Part shown: piece after piece, positions 8,460-17,988 of the stretch
How the letters are laid out: every line of letters starts with the position of its first letter
Numbering within the stretch: position 1 is the stretch's first letter
Assembly: GCA_015654925.1 (NCBI GenBank)
Contig: JAATFX010000051.1
Coordinates: 22,702 to 86,701, forward strand
Direction of reading: 5' to 3'
Origin: Enterobacterales bacterium
Lineage (GTDB): Bacteria > Pseudomonadota > Gammaproteobacteria > Enterobacterales > Enterobacteriaceae
DNA length: 64,000 bases
Position numbers and translations under genes: made by a program
The notes under the pieces: model-generated
The model's database searches: none
The model's input: the letters and a program-made list of their open reading frames with translations, nothing else
What the model was told of the DNA's origin: nothing

Positions 8460-9140
8460 TTATTTGGCCGCGCCGCCTATTGTCCCGGCGACTATCTTGG
8501 CCACCGGCCGGGCGCTGAATTCGGCGGTGGAATAAGCCCATAAATATAACGACGCGGTGGACCCATACGGCGAATAGCGCCGGCGATAGCGCTCAAAACG
8601 CTCGCGCGGCAGCGTCTTATGGCGATAAAGATTCATCATGCCGCGCCGTATGGCCAAATCGCCCCAGCTCAGGATATCGGGCCGGCCGAGGGAGAAAATC
8701 ATCAGCATCTCCGCCGTCCAGATCCCGATGCCCGGCAGCCGCGACAGCGCGTCGATGACCTGCTGGTCCGTATAATCATGAATGGCCGCCAAATCCAATT
8801 CGCCGCTCATGGCGGCCGTAGCCGCGCCTTTGATATACAGCGCCTTGCGCATGGACATGCCGCAAGACTGGATTTGCTCCGCGGTCAGCCGTTCGATACC
8901 GGCGGGAGTAATGGCGCCGGCCAGCGCCGACAGCCGGCCATTAACGGTAATACCGGCCTTGGTGGAGATTTGCTGATCGATGATATTCCTGATTAAAGCG
9001 GCAAACAGGTCCGGCATCAGCGGGCGGGTAATCAAGCCGATACGCTCGATGGCCTCGGCCATGCGCTTATCTTTTTTGGCCAGCCAGTCCAGCTCCGTCG
9101 TGCCGTATGCAAAAATAGCGCGGTGTTCCGATATTTCCAT
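8460..9140 (-). CDS. DNA-3-methyladenine glycosylase II family (AlkA-like, HhH-GPD)
   Basis: A 226-residue base-excision repair glycosylase. The helix-hairpin-helix is visible as LSRLPGIGIWTAEM (about residues 142-155), followed by the catalytic Asp in SWGDLAIRRG, the HhH-GPD hallmark. These enzymes excise alkylated purines such as 3-methyladenine from DNA. It lacks the extra N-terminal domain of the 282-residue E. coli AlkA, which places it with the shorter AlkA-like proteins. A strong GGGGAGGG Shine-Dalgarno precedes the ATG at 9140. It is monocistronic, convergent with the permease and divergent from the dehydrogenase gene. Confidence 0.87.
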   Translation of the reverse strand: MEISEHRAIFAYGTTELDWLAKKDKRMAEAIERIGLITRPLMPDLFAALIRNIIDQQISTKAGITVNGRLSALAGAITPAGIERLTAEQIQSCGMSMRKALYIKGAATAAMSGELDLAAIHDYTDQQVIDALSRLPGIGIWTAEMLMIFSLGRPDILSWGDLAIRRGMMNLYRHKTLPRERFERYRRRYSPYGSTASLYLWAYSTAEFSARPVAKIVAGTIGGAAK

Positions 9141-9296
9141 TTACCCTCCCCTGCGGCGGCGGCCGTCAAAAAACGCAGCGATAAGCATAGCATTTTGTTA
9201 ATTAGGCAATAATTCATTTAGACTATCATAACCAACGCGATTTATTTCCCTGCGGTCCGGATTTTGCGTCCATCGCCCTTTATAGAGGTAATATGC

Positions 9297-10247
9297 ATGA
9301 AACCACGCAAAGTGATGATCATTGGCGCGGGCAATGTCGGCTCGTCCGCCGCCTATGCGCTGCTGAACCAGCAGATTTGCGAAGAGATAATCCTGGTGGA
9401 TCTCAACGGACGGCTGGTGGAAGGACACCGCCAGGATCTGGCGGATGCGGCGGCTTATATGCCAGGGCGCATTACGATTAGCACCCGGCCGTCCGGCGAT
9501 TGCGCCGACGTCGATATAGCCGTGATCACCGTCTCCGGCGGCGCGTTGAAACCGGGACAGACCCGGGTGGACGAGCTGGACGGCACCGCCCGCATCGTCG
9601 GCCATATCGTGCCCGAAATGATGCAAAACGGCTTCCAGGGAATATTCCTGATTGCCACCAATCCCTGCGATATCATTACCTATCAGGTCTGGAAGCTCTC
9701 AGGCCTGCCCCGCCAGCAGGTGCTGGGCACCGGCGTATGGCTCGATACCACCCGCTTACGGCGTATTCTGGCCGAACAATTGGATATCGCCGCGCAAAGC
9801 GTCGACGCCTTTATCCTCGGCGAGCACGGCGACAGCCAGTTTCCCGTCTGGTCGCACTCGTCGGTGTACGGTATGACGCTTAATGAATATAGCCGGCTGA
9901 AAACCGGCCGCGATCTGGACTTCGCCGCGCTGGGCGACCGCACCCGCCAGCTCGGCTTCGAGATTTATTCCCAAAAAGGCTGCACCGAATACGGGGTGGC
10001 CGGTACCATCACGGAAATCTGCCGCAACTTATTTACCAGCAGCCACCGCGCCCTTACCGTGTCATGCGTGCTCGATGGGGAATACGGCCTGCAGGGATTA
10101 GCCATCGGCGTGCCGGCGGTATTATCGCAGCGCGGCATTGAACAAATTATCGAGCTGGATTTCAACGAACAGGAGCAACGGCAATTCGCTCACTCCGCCG
10201 CCGCCATTAAGCACAATATCCAGCGGTTGGCGGTGCTGCATCACTAG
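9297..10247 (+). CDS. L-lactate / L-2-hydroxyisocaproate dehydrogenase family protein
   Basis: Starting at the ATG at 9297 (AGAGGT eight bases upstream) gives 316 residues; an upstream in-frame start at 9264 adds eleven residues without family support. The N-terminal NAD motif is IGAGNVGSSAAYAL, the acidic end of strand 2 is VDLNG, and the catalytic His lies in LGEHGDSQFPVWS, with the substrate Arg region in TNPCDIITY and LDTTRLRR. The fold is that of L-LDH/malate dehydrogenase; wording such as GTGVWLDTTRLRRIL resembles L-2-hydroxyisocaproate dehydrogenase as much as classical LDH, so 2-oxo acid range is open. Cytoplasmic, NADH-dependent, monocistronic. Confidence 0.82.
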   Translation: MKPRKVMIIGAGNVGSSAAYALLNQQICEEIILVDLNGRLVEGHRQDLADAAAYMPGRITISTRPSGDCADVDIAVITVSGGALKPGQTRVDELDGTARIVGHIVPEMMQNGFQGIFLIATNPCDIITYQVWKLSGLPRQQVLGTGVWLDTTRLRRILAEQLDIAAQSVDAFILGEHGDSQFPVWSHSSVYGMTLNEYSRLKTGRDLDFAALGDRTRQLGFEIYSQKGCTEYGVAGTITEICRNLFTSSHRALTVSCVLDGEYGLQGLAIGVPAVLSQRGIEQIIELDFNEQEQRQFAHSAAAIKHNIQRLAVLHH

Positions 10248-10329
10248 GCCCGGCTGTTCTTGTCCCGCGGTGCGGCGGTTATCACGCGCCGCCGCGCAAC
10301 GTCGCCGGCCGCGTTGGCTTACCGGCCGT

Positions 10330-10740
10330 TCATCCCGGACAGGGTTTAAGCCGCAGCAGCCTGCGCACCGCCCGTTTTAATCTTTTTTTCCATGTCTCGG
10401 TTTTAATAAACCGGTAAATGCTTTGATTGCTCTCCGGCTGCCCCTGGCAAAGGATGTCCATATTCATCAAATGGCTATTGCCGGCAATAAAACAGGTATG
10501 CCGCAGACTGCAAGGACACTGCGCCGACGCCAGTACCTGATGGCAGGTTTTGACCGGACAAAAGGGGTTGGCCGGCTGGACGGCGGGCGACAACATGCCG
10601 TGATATTGCATGGACAGCGCGGACTGGAGCAATGGCGCCGAGACTCTGGCATTCTCCATTGCTTGAAGTAATATCATTAACGTAAACAATAATAAAATCG
10701 GGCGCAGTATAATACCGATCTGATGTTTTCTGTTGGTCAT
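10330..10740 (-). CDS. Unrecognised small secreted Cys-containing protein
   Basis: A 136-residue open frame starting at ATG 10740 with AGGTAAG ten bases upstream. The first 28 residues hold a basic start (MTNRKHQ) and a hydrophobic segment like a signal peptide or anchor. The rest contains seven cysteines, with paired spacings FCPVKTC, QCPC, HTC and a final KPCPG, and a basic stretch RLKRAVRRLLRL near the C-terminus. I do not recognise a family. The pattern would suit a periplasmic disulfide-bonded protein. It ends within the spacer after the dehydrogenase gene and lies next to an AT-rich gap. It could also be a chance frame, but codon use and the signal-like start favour a gene. Confidence 0.45.
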   Translation of the reverse strand: MTNRKHQIGIILRPILLLFTLMILLQAMENARVSAPLLQSALSMQYHGMLSPAVQPANPFCPVKTCHQVLASAQCPCSLRHTCFIAGNSHLMNMDILCQGQPESNQSIYRFIKTETWKKRLKRAVRRLLRLKPCPG

Positions 10741-11152
10741 GAAATAACTTACCTGCGATTTACTTATGCCGTTGTCGGCTCCCTTACGGTCAGATAACCC
10801 GTCTGAAAGCGGGAGAAATTTCCGTCTTCCTCTGCCGGTAAATAGATAACGCGCTATGAAATTATTATTTTAATAAAATGAACAAAACTACTTATTATAT
10901 AAATTATTGTAAAACATGATTTTTTCTATCGTTCAATCACAAGAACAATCTATAATATTATTATGGCAAATGTAAGCATGCAATGGAGATGCGGTCATGA
11001 ATCGGCGCCATAATCATAAAGCTGAGTATATGCTATCATTCTTTTTCATATTGCATGGTGTTTTATTTATTACTGATAGATTATTATTTGTTATTAAATG
11101 AATTAATTTATTCAAATAATAGATCTCAATATTATTGCGCAGAAATAAAAAA
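10741..11152. other. AT-rich intergenic region without recognised gene
   Basis: About 400 bases, strongly AT-rich from roughly 10,850, with short direct AT motifs. I see no tRNA, IS end or convincing frame. It may contain the promoter of the small secreted protein on the minus strand. Confidence 0.5.
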
Positions 11153-11173
11153 GGGTTAGACAATGTCTAACCC
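11153..11173 (-). terminator. Rho-independent terminator of tmaR
   Basis: GGGTTAGAC (11153-11161) and GTCTAACCC (11165-11173) form a perfect 9-bp stem with a three-base loop. On the minus strand it is followed by TTTTTTATTTCT, so it ends transcripts coming from tmaR. Confidence 0.85.
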
Positions 11174-11270
11174 TGGTCCAGCTAAAAGGATATTTGCGGC
11201 CGGCCCGCCAACGGCCGTACGCCGGCACGGCATTGGCCAGGCCGGTCAGGCGGGGGCTGATGGCCCGAAT

Positions 11271-11690
<420 letters not shown>

Positions 11691-11761
11691 TTACAGAGTA
11701 GCAGCTATACGGTGCAATGGTATTGCCCTATTTTACCCGCTTTTGGTGCGGCCGCCACACT

Positions 11762-12892
11762 TCAATCTTCCTGTAACGGCAAAGGCTTACGCAGCGCCTG
11801 GCAAAGTAACCGCGCCATTTGCTCCAATTGCTGGGTCAGTTTCAGGCTCAGCCATACATAGCCAAATATCGGCGCTTCCACCTCGTTACGCTGGCTGGCC
11901 TGCTCCATCAGCAACTTTAGCTCAGCGGCAATCACCGCCAATTCGCCGCTGTTGGCGACGATGGGCGCCGGATTGCCCTGGCGCAGCGCGTCGGCCAGGG
12001 TAATCAACGTGCGCAAGGTGACCATTTGCGTGCTGCGCAGCGTAGTGGCGTTCAGCAGGATAAAATGGCTTTCCCGCGACGCCCACCACGCATCGATTTG
12101 CAATTCCAGTACGCACACAATATTACGGTTCAAATTTTGTATTGCGTCAAACACCTCTTTGCGTATCGCGGTTTCCTTACTGGCCGGGGCCACCAGGGCG
12201 CCCATCTTGACCACGTCCCCCAGCAATTTTTTCAGCCGGCCGTCCAGGCGCGGCCGTTCAATGATGTTTGGCGAAACATAAGCGGCGTAAATTTTACTGA
12301 GCCCCGTCAGGCTAAAACTCATTTGCATCCGCCAATGAATAAACGCCCGCTGCGGATAGATGCTGGTAAACAGCAGCGCCAGCAGCGAACCGATAATCAC
12401 ATCGCCGCTGCGCCACAGCGCGGTCTGCATATCCCCCGCGCCGGCGCCGCAGACTACCGCCAGCGTAATGCCGATCAATAATGCCATATACGGCCGCTTG
12501 CCCAGCGTGAGATAGCCGCAGATAAACATCACGATGCCGCACCACGCCAGCATCAACGGCAGGGAGTAGAGCTCCAGGCGCAGGCCGATGAGCCCGGACG
12601 CGGCGCCGAAAACCGTGCCGATAATGCGCTGCCCCGCCCGTTGCAGCACATTGCCCCAAAACGAAATCGGCCCCATGACCACCACCAGCGTAATCAGCGG
12701 CCAGGTGCCTTCGGGAATATCCAGCAGCCGTATGATCATAAAGGTCAGGACAAAAGCCAGGCCGATGCGCAAGCCGTGGGCAATTCGGTAGTGTTGGTAA
12801 ATGGTATGTTCGAGGGAGGAAATTTTTCTATCCAAACGCACGGGAAATCGACCTGAAATGACTAGCGGGAGAGCTAGTCTAAAGAATTTCAT
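11762..12892 (-). CDS. yeeA: YeeA-like FUSC-family inner membrane protein
   Basis: A 376-residue protein with an N-terminal block of about six hydrophobic segments (residues 40-185; for example FVLTFMIIRLLDIPEGTWPLITLVVVM) and a C-terminal mostly helical cytoplasmic part. This is the half-length FUSC/aromatic acid exporter-like layout of E. coli YeeA; larger relatives such as AaeB export aromatic carboxylic acids. Transport of a specific compound has not been shown for YeeA. Neighbourhood (tmaR next door, sbcB and his downstream) matches the E. coli chromosome. Confidence 0.88.
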   Translation of the reverse strand: MKFFRLALPLVISGRFPVRLDRKISSLEHTIYQHYRIAHGLRIGLAFVLTFMIIRLLDIPEGTWPLITLVVVMGPISFWGNVLQRAGQRIIGTVFGAASGLIGLRLELYSLPLMLAWCGIVMFICGYLTLGKRPYMALLIGITLAVVCGAGAGDMQTALWRSGDVIIGSLLALLFTSIYPQRAFIHWRMQMSFSLTGLSKIYAAYVSPNIIERPRLDGRLKKLLGDVVKMGALVAPASKETAIRKEVFDAIQNLNRNIVCVLELQIDAWWASRESHFILLNATTLRSTQMVTLRTLITLADALRQGNPAPIVANSGELAVIAAELKLLMEQASQRNEVEAPIFGYVWLSLKLTQQLEQMARLLCQALRKPLPLQED

Positions 12893-13458
12893 TGTTTTTC
12901 ACATCATTAATTAGCCCTACATATTTCAAGGTGTGAATTTAGCCCGTGCAAAAACTCTTTGCCGCCCATGGGGTAAGCACCGGCTATAATTTTAACTGAA
13001 ATAACCCCACTTAAAATTACGGCATTCCAGCCGGCCGCCGCCCGTCCCGACCTGGCAGAGCGCCGCTATGACATGCCGCAATGGAGGCAGCCGGCGGTTA
13101 TCCGCCCATGACCGCCGCCCGGTTTAATTTTCTTACAACTTCGCGCCATGGTTAACGCTGACCAAAAGTGCGGCTAACTTGCGCGATATCCGGCATCACA
13201 TACGGTTTGAGCCGCCATCGGCGCCTATTCACCTATAGTTAGCAAGGCCATGCCCGGCGGCGCCGTTGCAAAGTTACGTAATTGTTAGCAACATATTCAT
13301 ACATTGCAACATTTCAGAATCATTTATAGTAAACATGTTCAAACAGGGTGAGTCATGTCGTCGTACGGCCTGCCTTGGGCATCCCGCATGGGCGCCCAGG
13401 CATACAGAACAGAGCGATGCCTTAAGCGCATCGACACAATAAGATACGGGAAGCATAT
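12893..13458. other. Intergenic region between yeeA and the gluconate dehydrogenase operon
   Basis: 566 bases between divergent genes; it must hold both promoters. I see no confident -10/-35 pair, operator or RNA. A 60-codon minus-strand frame at 13274-13456 has Cys-rich but random-looking content and is not supported. Confidence 0.5.
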
Positions 13459-14214
13459 ATGCGCAAAAGAAAAACCACGCTGCCAGGGGTAACCCGCAGG
13501 CAGCTTCTTTCCTATTCCGCCGCCACGCTCGCCATCGGCGCCGGCGCCGGCGCCAAGGCGGCGACGCTAACCGGCTCTCCCGTCTGGCAACCCTTCGCCC
13601 ATAATCCGGTGGATAGCGTGGATGAGGCGGGCTGGCAATTCTTCACGGATAAAGAAGTCGCCACCCTGGAGGCGATTGTCGAGCGGCTGATACCCGCCGA
13701 CGAACTCAGCGTAAGCGGTAAAGACGCCGGCTGCGTGGTATTTATCGACCGGCAGATGAAAAGTTTTTACGGCACATTCTCGCGTCTTTACCGCGAAGGC
13801 CCCTTCCAGGAAGGCACCCCCGAGCAGGGCGATCAGTCTCCGCTGGTGCCCCAGCAGCGCTATCGCATCGGCCTGGCCGACTTGGAAGACTATTGCCAAA
13901 AAACCTTTCAGACAGCCTTTCATCAACTCCCGCCCGAACAGCGCGATCGCCTTTTGACCGGACTGGAGAAAGGCGACGTCAAGCTGGCCAATATCGACGG
14001 CACGTTTTTTTTCAAGCAAGTGCTGGATAACACCATGGAAGGGTTCTTCGCCGATCCGATGTATGGCGGCAACCGCGATATGGTGTCATGGAAAATGATA
14101 GGTTTTCCCGGCGCCCGCTACGATTACCGCGATCTTATAGAACAACATAATCAAGATCTTCATTTAACGCCGGTAAGCATTGGCGGCAGTGAGCAATGGA
14201 AAATCAAGGGATAA
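13459..14214 (+). CDS. Gluconate 2-dehydrogenase small (gamma) subunit, Tat-exported
   Basis: A 251-residue protein of the gluconate_2-dh3 family. A twin-arginine signal (TRRQLLSYSAATLAIGAGAG, residues 12-31) shows export in folded form; the cofactor-free small subunit is known to carry the flavoprotein subunit across the membrane by hitch-hiking in this enzyme class. The family motif region VATLEAIVERLIPADE is clear. First gene of a three-gene operon, six bases before the flavoprotein gene. GGGAAG lies upstream of the ATG at 13459. Function: periplasmic oxidation of D-gluconate (or a keto-gluconate) feeding electrons to the respiratory chain. Confidence 0.9.
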   Translation: MRKRKTTLPGVTRRQLLSYSAATLAIGAGAGAKAATLTGSPVWQPFAHNPVDSVDEAGWQFFTDKEVATLEAIVERLIPADELSVSGKDAGCVVFIDRQMKSFYGTFSRLYREGPFQEGTPEQGDQSPLVPQQRYRIGLADLEDYCQKTFQTAFHQLPPEQRDRLLTGLEKGDVKLANIDGTFFFKQVLDNTMEGFFADPMYGGNRDMVSWKMIGFPGARYDYRDLIEQHNQDLHLTPVSIGGSEQWKIKG

Positions 14215-14220
14215 ACCGAC

Positions 14221-15987
14221 ATGGCAAAGAAACTCCCTAAAACCGATGTAGTGGTCATCGGCCTGGGCTGGGCGGGGGCCATTATCGCCAACGAACTGAC
14301 CGATGCGGGCCTGGAAGTCATCGCTATCGAACGAGGTCCGTGGCGCGACACCGCGCGCGACTTCAACGTCGCCTCGGTAACGGATGAATTACGCTACAAC
14401 CGCAGCCAGGAATTAATGCTGCGCACCAAACAAAACACCATAACCGTGCGTAACAACCCATCGCAAACCGCACTGCCGATGCGCAGTTGGGGGTCGTTTC
14501 ATCCCGGCAACGGCACCGGCGGCGCGGGGAATCATTGGGCCGGCATTACCTTTCGCTTTCAGCCCGATGAGTTCCGCTTAAAAAGCCATCTGCTGGAACG
14601 TTATGGCGCCGACGCGATGCCCAAAGAGCTGACGCTGCAGGATTGGGGCACCGATTGGGAAGAAATGGAACCCTTTTATATGCAGTTCGAGCGCCTGGCG
14701 GGCACCTCGGGATATGCGTCCAATCTTAACGGCATAAAACGCGACGGCGGCAATCCCTATGAGGGCATGCGTTCCGGCGATTACCCCACGCCGCCGATGA
14801 AACAGCCCTATGGCCCGACGTTATTCGCCGAAGCCGCCAGAAGTATGGGCTACCAGGCCTTTCCGGTGCCCTCTTCCCTGGTATCGCAAGCCTATACCAA
14901 TCCGCTGGGGGTGAGCATGGGCCCCTGCACCTACTGCGGTTTTTGCACCAATTACGGCTGCGCCAACTACTCCAAGGCCAGCGCGATTACCACCGTCTTG
15001 CCGGTACTGGTGCGCAAAGATAATTTTTCCGCCCTGACCAATAGCGAAGTGATGAGGGTCACCCTGGATTCCACCGGCAAACGCGCCACCGGCGTGGTAT
15101 ATATCGACTCTTCCGGCGACGAGTGGGAACAGCCGGCCGACCTGGTGATCGTCACCGCATTTACCTTCGAAAACGTGCGCCTCATGCTGCTGTCCGGCGT
15201 CGGCAAACCTTACGATCCGGTTACCAATACCGGCACCACCGGCCGCAATTATGCCTACCAGACCGCCAACTCGGTACAGCTGTTTTTTGATAATAAAAAC
15301 TTCAATCCGTTTATCGGCGCCGGCGCGGTAGGCATGGGCATCGATGATTTCAATAACGATAACTTCGATCATTCCGGCCTGGGCTTTTTTGGCGGCGGCA
15401 GCATTCGCGTGACGCCCATAGGCGCGGCGCCCATCTCCTACCACCCCACCCCGCCGAGCGCCCCCACCTGGGGCAGCGAATTTAAGCGGCAGGTCAAAAA
15501 TAATTATCTGAGCAGCATGAGCATTGGCTGCGAGGCCAGCAGCTACAGCACGCGCACCAATTATCTTTCCCTGGACCCCAACTATAAAGATCCCCTCGGC
15601 CGCCCGCTATTAAGGGTCACCTTCGATTTCTCGCAAAACGATCTCAAGATGGCCGAATACTGCACCGGCAAGGTGGGCGAGATCGCCAAGGCCATGAACC
15701 CGCGCGAATATTATATGCGGCCCATGAAGGGGCATTGGAATTCAGCGCCCTATCAGTCGTCGCATATCGTCGGCGGGTTCGTGATGGGAGCAGATCCGGC
15801 CAATAGCTCGGTAAATAAGCATTTGCAGGTTTGGGATGTGCCGAATTTGTTTGTGGTGGGCGCCTCCGCCTTTCCGCAAAATCCCGGCTACAACCCGACG
15901 GGTACCGTGGGCGCGCTGGCGTTTAAAGCCGCTTACGCCATTCGCCATTATTATCTGCAACGTCCCGGGGAGATGATCACCGCATGA
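14221..15987 (+). CDS. Gluconate 2-dehydrogenase flavoprotein (GMC oxidoreductase, large subunit)
   Basis: A 588-residue GMC-family dehydrogenase. FAD is bound by VVIGLGWAGAIIANEL (residues 11-26); GNGTGGAGNHWAG near residue 98 is the second flavin-contact motif, and the C-terminal NPTGTVGALAFKAA is the closing GMC signature, with the catalytic His near SSHIVGGFVMG. A Cys-rich stretch CTYCGFCTNYGC (around residue 237) is typical of gluconate/keto-gluconate dehydrogenase large subunits, in which a 3Fe-4S cluster has been described. It has no own signal peptide, consistent with Tat co-export with the gamma subunit. Gluconate versus 2-ketogluconate as substrate cannot be decided. Confidence 0.92.
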   Translation: MAKKLPKTDVVVIGLGWAGAIIANELTDAGLEVIAIERGPWRDTARDFNVASVTDELRYNRSQELMLRTKQNTITVRNNPSQTALPMRSWGSFHPGNGTGGAGNHWAGITFRFQPDEFRLKSHLLERYGADAMPKELTLQDWGTDWEEMEPFYMQFERLAGTSGYASNLNGIKRDGGNPYEGMRSGDYPTPPMKQPYGPTLFAEAARSMGYQAFPVPSSLVSQAYTNPLGVSMGPCTYCGFCTNYGCANYSKASAITTVLPVLVRKDNFSALTNSEVMRVTLDSTGKRATGVVYIDSSGDEWEQPADLVIVTAFTFENVRLMLLSGVGKPYDPVTNTGTTGRNYAYQTANSVQLFFDNKNFNPFIGAGAVGMGIDDFNNDNFDHSGLGFFGGGSIRVTPIGAAPISYHPTPPSAPTWGSEFKRQVKNNYLSSMSIGCEASSYSTRTNYLSLDPNYKDPLGRPLLRVTFDFSQNDLKMAEYCTGKVGEIAKAMNPREYYMRPMKGHWNSAPYQSSHIVGGFVMGADPANSSVNKHLQVWDVPNLFVVGASAFPQNPGYNPTGTVGALAFKAAYAIRHYYLQRPGEMITA

Positions 15988-17207
15988 AAAAACTGACTTC
16001 GCTGTATGTCGGTGTGCTGGCGCTGGTGGCCGGGATAGGGCATGCCGTCGCCCAGCCGGAATTCGATCAGGTGGCGAAAGGCCGCTATCTGGCGGTGGTG
16101 GGCGACTGTACCGCCTGCCATACCGTCGATCCCGCCAAGCCTTTTGCCGGCGGATTTCGCATCGATACGCCATTTGGCGCCGTCTTGGGCGCCAATATCA
16201 CGCCGGATGCGCTCACCGGCATCGGCCGCTGGAATTTTGATGATTTCCAGCGAGCCATGTCGGAAGGCATAGGCCACGGCGGCAAGCGTCTTTATGGCGC
16301 CATGCCGTTTACCGCCTATACCAAAATGAGCCGTGAAGATAATCAGGCGCTGTGGGCCTATTTGCAGACGTTGCAACCGATCGCCAATCATGTCGAAACC
16401 AACCAGCTGCCGTTTCCGTTTAATATCCGAACCAGTTTGATCGTCTGGAACTGGCTGAATTTCGATAAAGGCGAGTTTGCGCCCAATCCGCAAAAATCCG
16501 CCGAATGGAATCGCGGAGCTTACCTGGTGGAAGGCCCCGGGCACTGCGGCACCTGCCATACGCCCAAGAACCTGCTGGGCGGCGATAAAAACGGTAATTT
16601 CCTGCAAGGGAATAATCTGGGCGCCTGGTGGGCGCCGGATATCACCAATAACGATCATTCCGGCATCGGTTCCTGGAGCGAGGACGATCTGATCGCCTAT
16701 TTGCGCACCGGTGTGAATCGCTTCGATATCGCTTCCGGCCCGATGGCGGAAGAAGTGGAACATTCCTCCCAGCATTGGCATGACGCGGATCTGAAAGCGG
16801 TGGCGGTCTATTTGAAGGATGGCGATAAGTCCGCCGCCAAGGCTCCCGCGGCGCTTAAGGCCGATGATAGCCGGATGGCGGCCGGCAAGGCGATTTACTT
16901 CGACCGCTGTTCCGCCTGCCATAATTCGTCCGGTACCGGCGAGGCGAATATGTTCCCGCGTTTAGCCGATAATCCGCTGATCCGGGCCGCCAATCCCGCG
17001 TCATTGATTAATGTGGTGCTGGCCGGCAGCCGCGCCGGCGCCACCGCCAGTCGCCCTACGGCGCCGGCGATGCCGAGTTTCGCCTGGAATCTCGATGATG
17101 ATCAGGTGGCCAGCGTGCTGACGTATATTCGCAATAGCTGGGGCAATGCCGCGGAACCGGTCGACGCGGCGCAGGTGAAGAAGATGCGCAAATCGCTGCA
17201 ACCGTAG
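15984..17207 (+). CDS. Gluconate 2-dehydrogenase triheme cytochrome c subunit
   Basis: A 407-residue protein with a Sec signal (MKKLTSLYVGVLALVAGIGHA) and three CXXCH heme-binding motifs: CTACH at residues 42-46, CGTCH at 188-192 and CSACH at 309-313. Three-heme cytochromes of this length are the membrane subunit of FAD-dependent gluconate, sorbitol and alcohol dehydrogenases and pass electrons to ubiquinone. Its ATG overlaps the flavoprotein stop as ATGA (15984-15987), indicating tight coupling. The transcript probably ends at the hairpin at 17447-17475. Confidence 0.93.
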   Translation: MKKLTSLYVGVLALVAGIGHAVAQPEFDQVAKGRYLAVVGDCTACHTVDPAKPFAGGFRIDTPFGAVLGANITPDALTGIGRWNFDDFQRAMSEGIGHGGKRLYGAMPFTAYTKMSREDNQALWAYLQTLQPIANHVETNQLPFPFNIRTSLIVWNWLNFDKGEFAPNPQKSAEWNRGAYLVEGPGHCGTCHTPKNLLGGDKNGNFLQGNNLGAWWAPDITNNDHSGIGSWSEDDLIAYLRTGVNRFDIASGPMAEEVEHSSQHWHDADLKAVAVYLKDGDKSAAKAPAALKADDSRMAAGKAIYFDRCSACHNSSGTGEANMFPRLADNPLIRAANPASLINVVLAGSRAGATASRPTAPAMPSFAWNLDDDQVASVLTYIRNSWGNAAEPVDAAQVKKMRKSLQP

Positions 17208-17211
17208 GGGG

Positions 17212-17431
17212 CTTCCCCGCCGGCTGGCATGGGTGCCGTTGCAGTGGGTGCGGAGTCCGGTTGGCTTCACTACCGGTGGGCGGCGGGTTTACCGCACCAG
17301 GGGGCGCTCCGGCGGCCAGGAAAACCATGGCCGCTTCGACCACCACGGCACGCTTCCCCGCCGGCTGGCATGGGGTCCGTTGCGGGGGGTGCGGAGCCTG
17401 GTTGGCTTCACTACCGATGGGCGGCGGGTTT
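17212..17431. repeat. Two 79-bp direct repeats, about 91% identical, 141 bp apart
   Basis: Copy 1 at 17212-17290 and copy 2 at 17353-17431 both begin CTTCCCCGCCGGCTGGCATG and end GGGCGGCGGGTTT; I count seven mismatches. The first copy starts four bases after the cytochrome stop codon. The unit is GC-rich and does not form an obvious single hairpin. It is not a coding repeat that I recognise; an extragenic repeat family of this genome is the simplest reading. Confidence 0.85.
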
Positions 17432-17446
17432 GGTTTATCGGTTATC

Positions 17447-17475
17447 AAGGGGAGAGCTTGGCTCTCCCTTTTCTT
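17447..17475 (+). terminator. Terminator of the gluconate dehydrogenase operon
   Basis: GGGAGAGC (17450-17457) pairs with GCTCTCCC (17461-17468) around TTG, followed by TTTTCTTT; flanking TTATCAA and TTGATAA can extend the stem, so it may work in both directions. Confidence 0.85.
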
Positions 17476-17854
17476 TGATAAATTTAATTAGGGTTGGTAA
17501 TGTCTTGGCGGTTAAATATATACGTCAATAATACACCTTGCACTTAAATGCACTTGCACTTAGTTATGATGTTTATATTGTCAAAAAATAAGTAATTTAC
17601 CCCATTTTATTGTAGTTACTTCATATTTTAATTAGGATTAAATCAAACATCAGCATAAAGCGGCACCGACTTAAACTTTTATTATTTAATAAGTTAGCGC
17701 CATTATATCTAACTTTACATTTTCATGCTAGTCCGGTGGTTATATTCTCGTTATGATAATGGCTTAATAACGCCACAGCTGATTACTCCTATTTCCATCG
17801 CAGAGTAATTTTTTATTCCATTATTTGTACACAATCAATTTTTATGCCGAATAT

Positions 17855-17950
17855 ATGATAAACATTACTTCATTTTTAGCCTGGCGGCTGGTTTTTATAA
17901 TAAGTTCATTCTTCTGGTTAGGCGTCATCGGGCTCATCGCCTGGCTTTAA
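17855..17950 (+). CDS. Possible 31-residue single-pass membrane protein
   Basis: ATG at 17855 opens a 31-codon frame, MINITSFLAWRLVF followed by a hydrophobic run ending WLGVIGLIAWL and TAA. Composition is that of a small inner-membrane protein with one transmembrane helix, loosely like the C-terminus of E. coli YmiA. The stop codon abuts a strong hairpin (17950-17974), which is what a genuine short transcript would show. Against it: no clear Shine-Dalgarno upstream. The rest of the 17476-17988 gap is AT-rich and shows no other gene. Confidence 0.35.
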   Translation: MINITSFLAWRLVFIISSFFWLGVIGLIAWL

Positions 17951-17974
17951 ACCGCGCCGGAAATCGGCGCGGTT
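17950..17974. terminator. Bidirectional hairpin between the small frame and cstA
   Basis: AACCGCGCCG (17950-17959) and CGGCGCGGTT (17965-17974) form a perfect 10-bp stem with a five-base loop, 15 bases beyond the cstA stop codon on the minus strand. T-tract is poor on both sides, so efficiency is uncertain. Confidence 0.7.
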
Positions 17975-17988
17975 AATGTCAAGCGGCC

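Noticed and set aside
13274..13456. 60-codon minus-strand frame ahead of the gluconate dehydrogenase operon
   Set aside because: Random-looking composition, no ribosome site, and it lies in a region that must hold the operon promoter.
17056..17531. Several overlapping frames of 76-130 codons across the 79-bp repeats
   Set aside because: They exist on both strands because the repeats are GC-rich and stop-poor; they have no start signals or family features.
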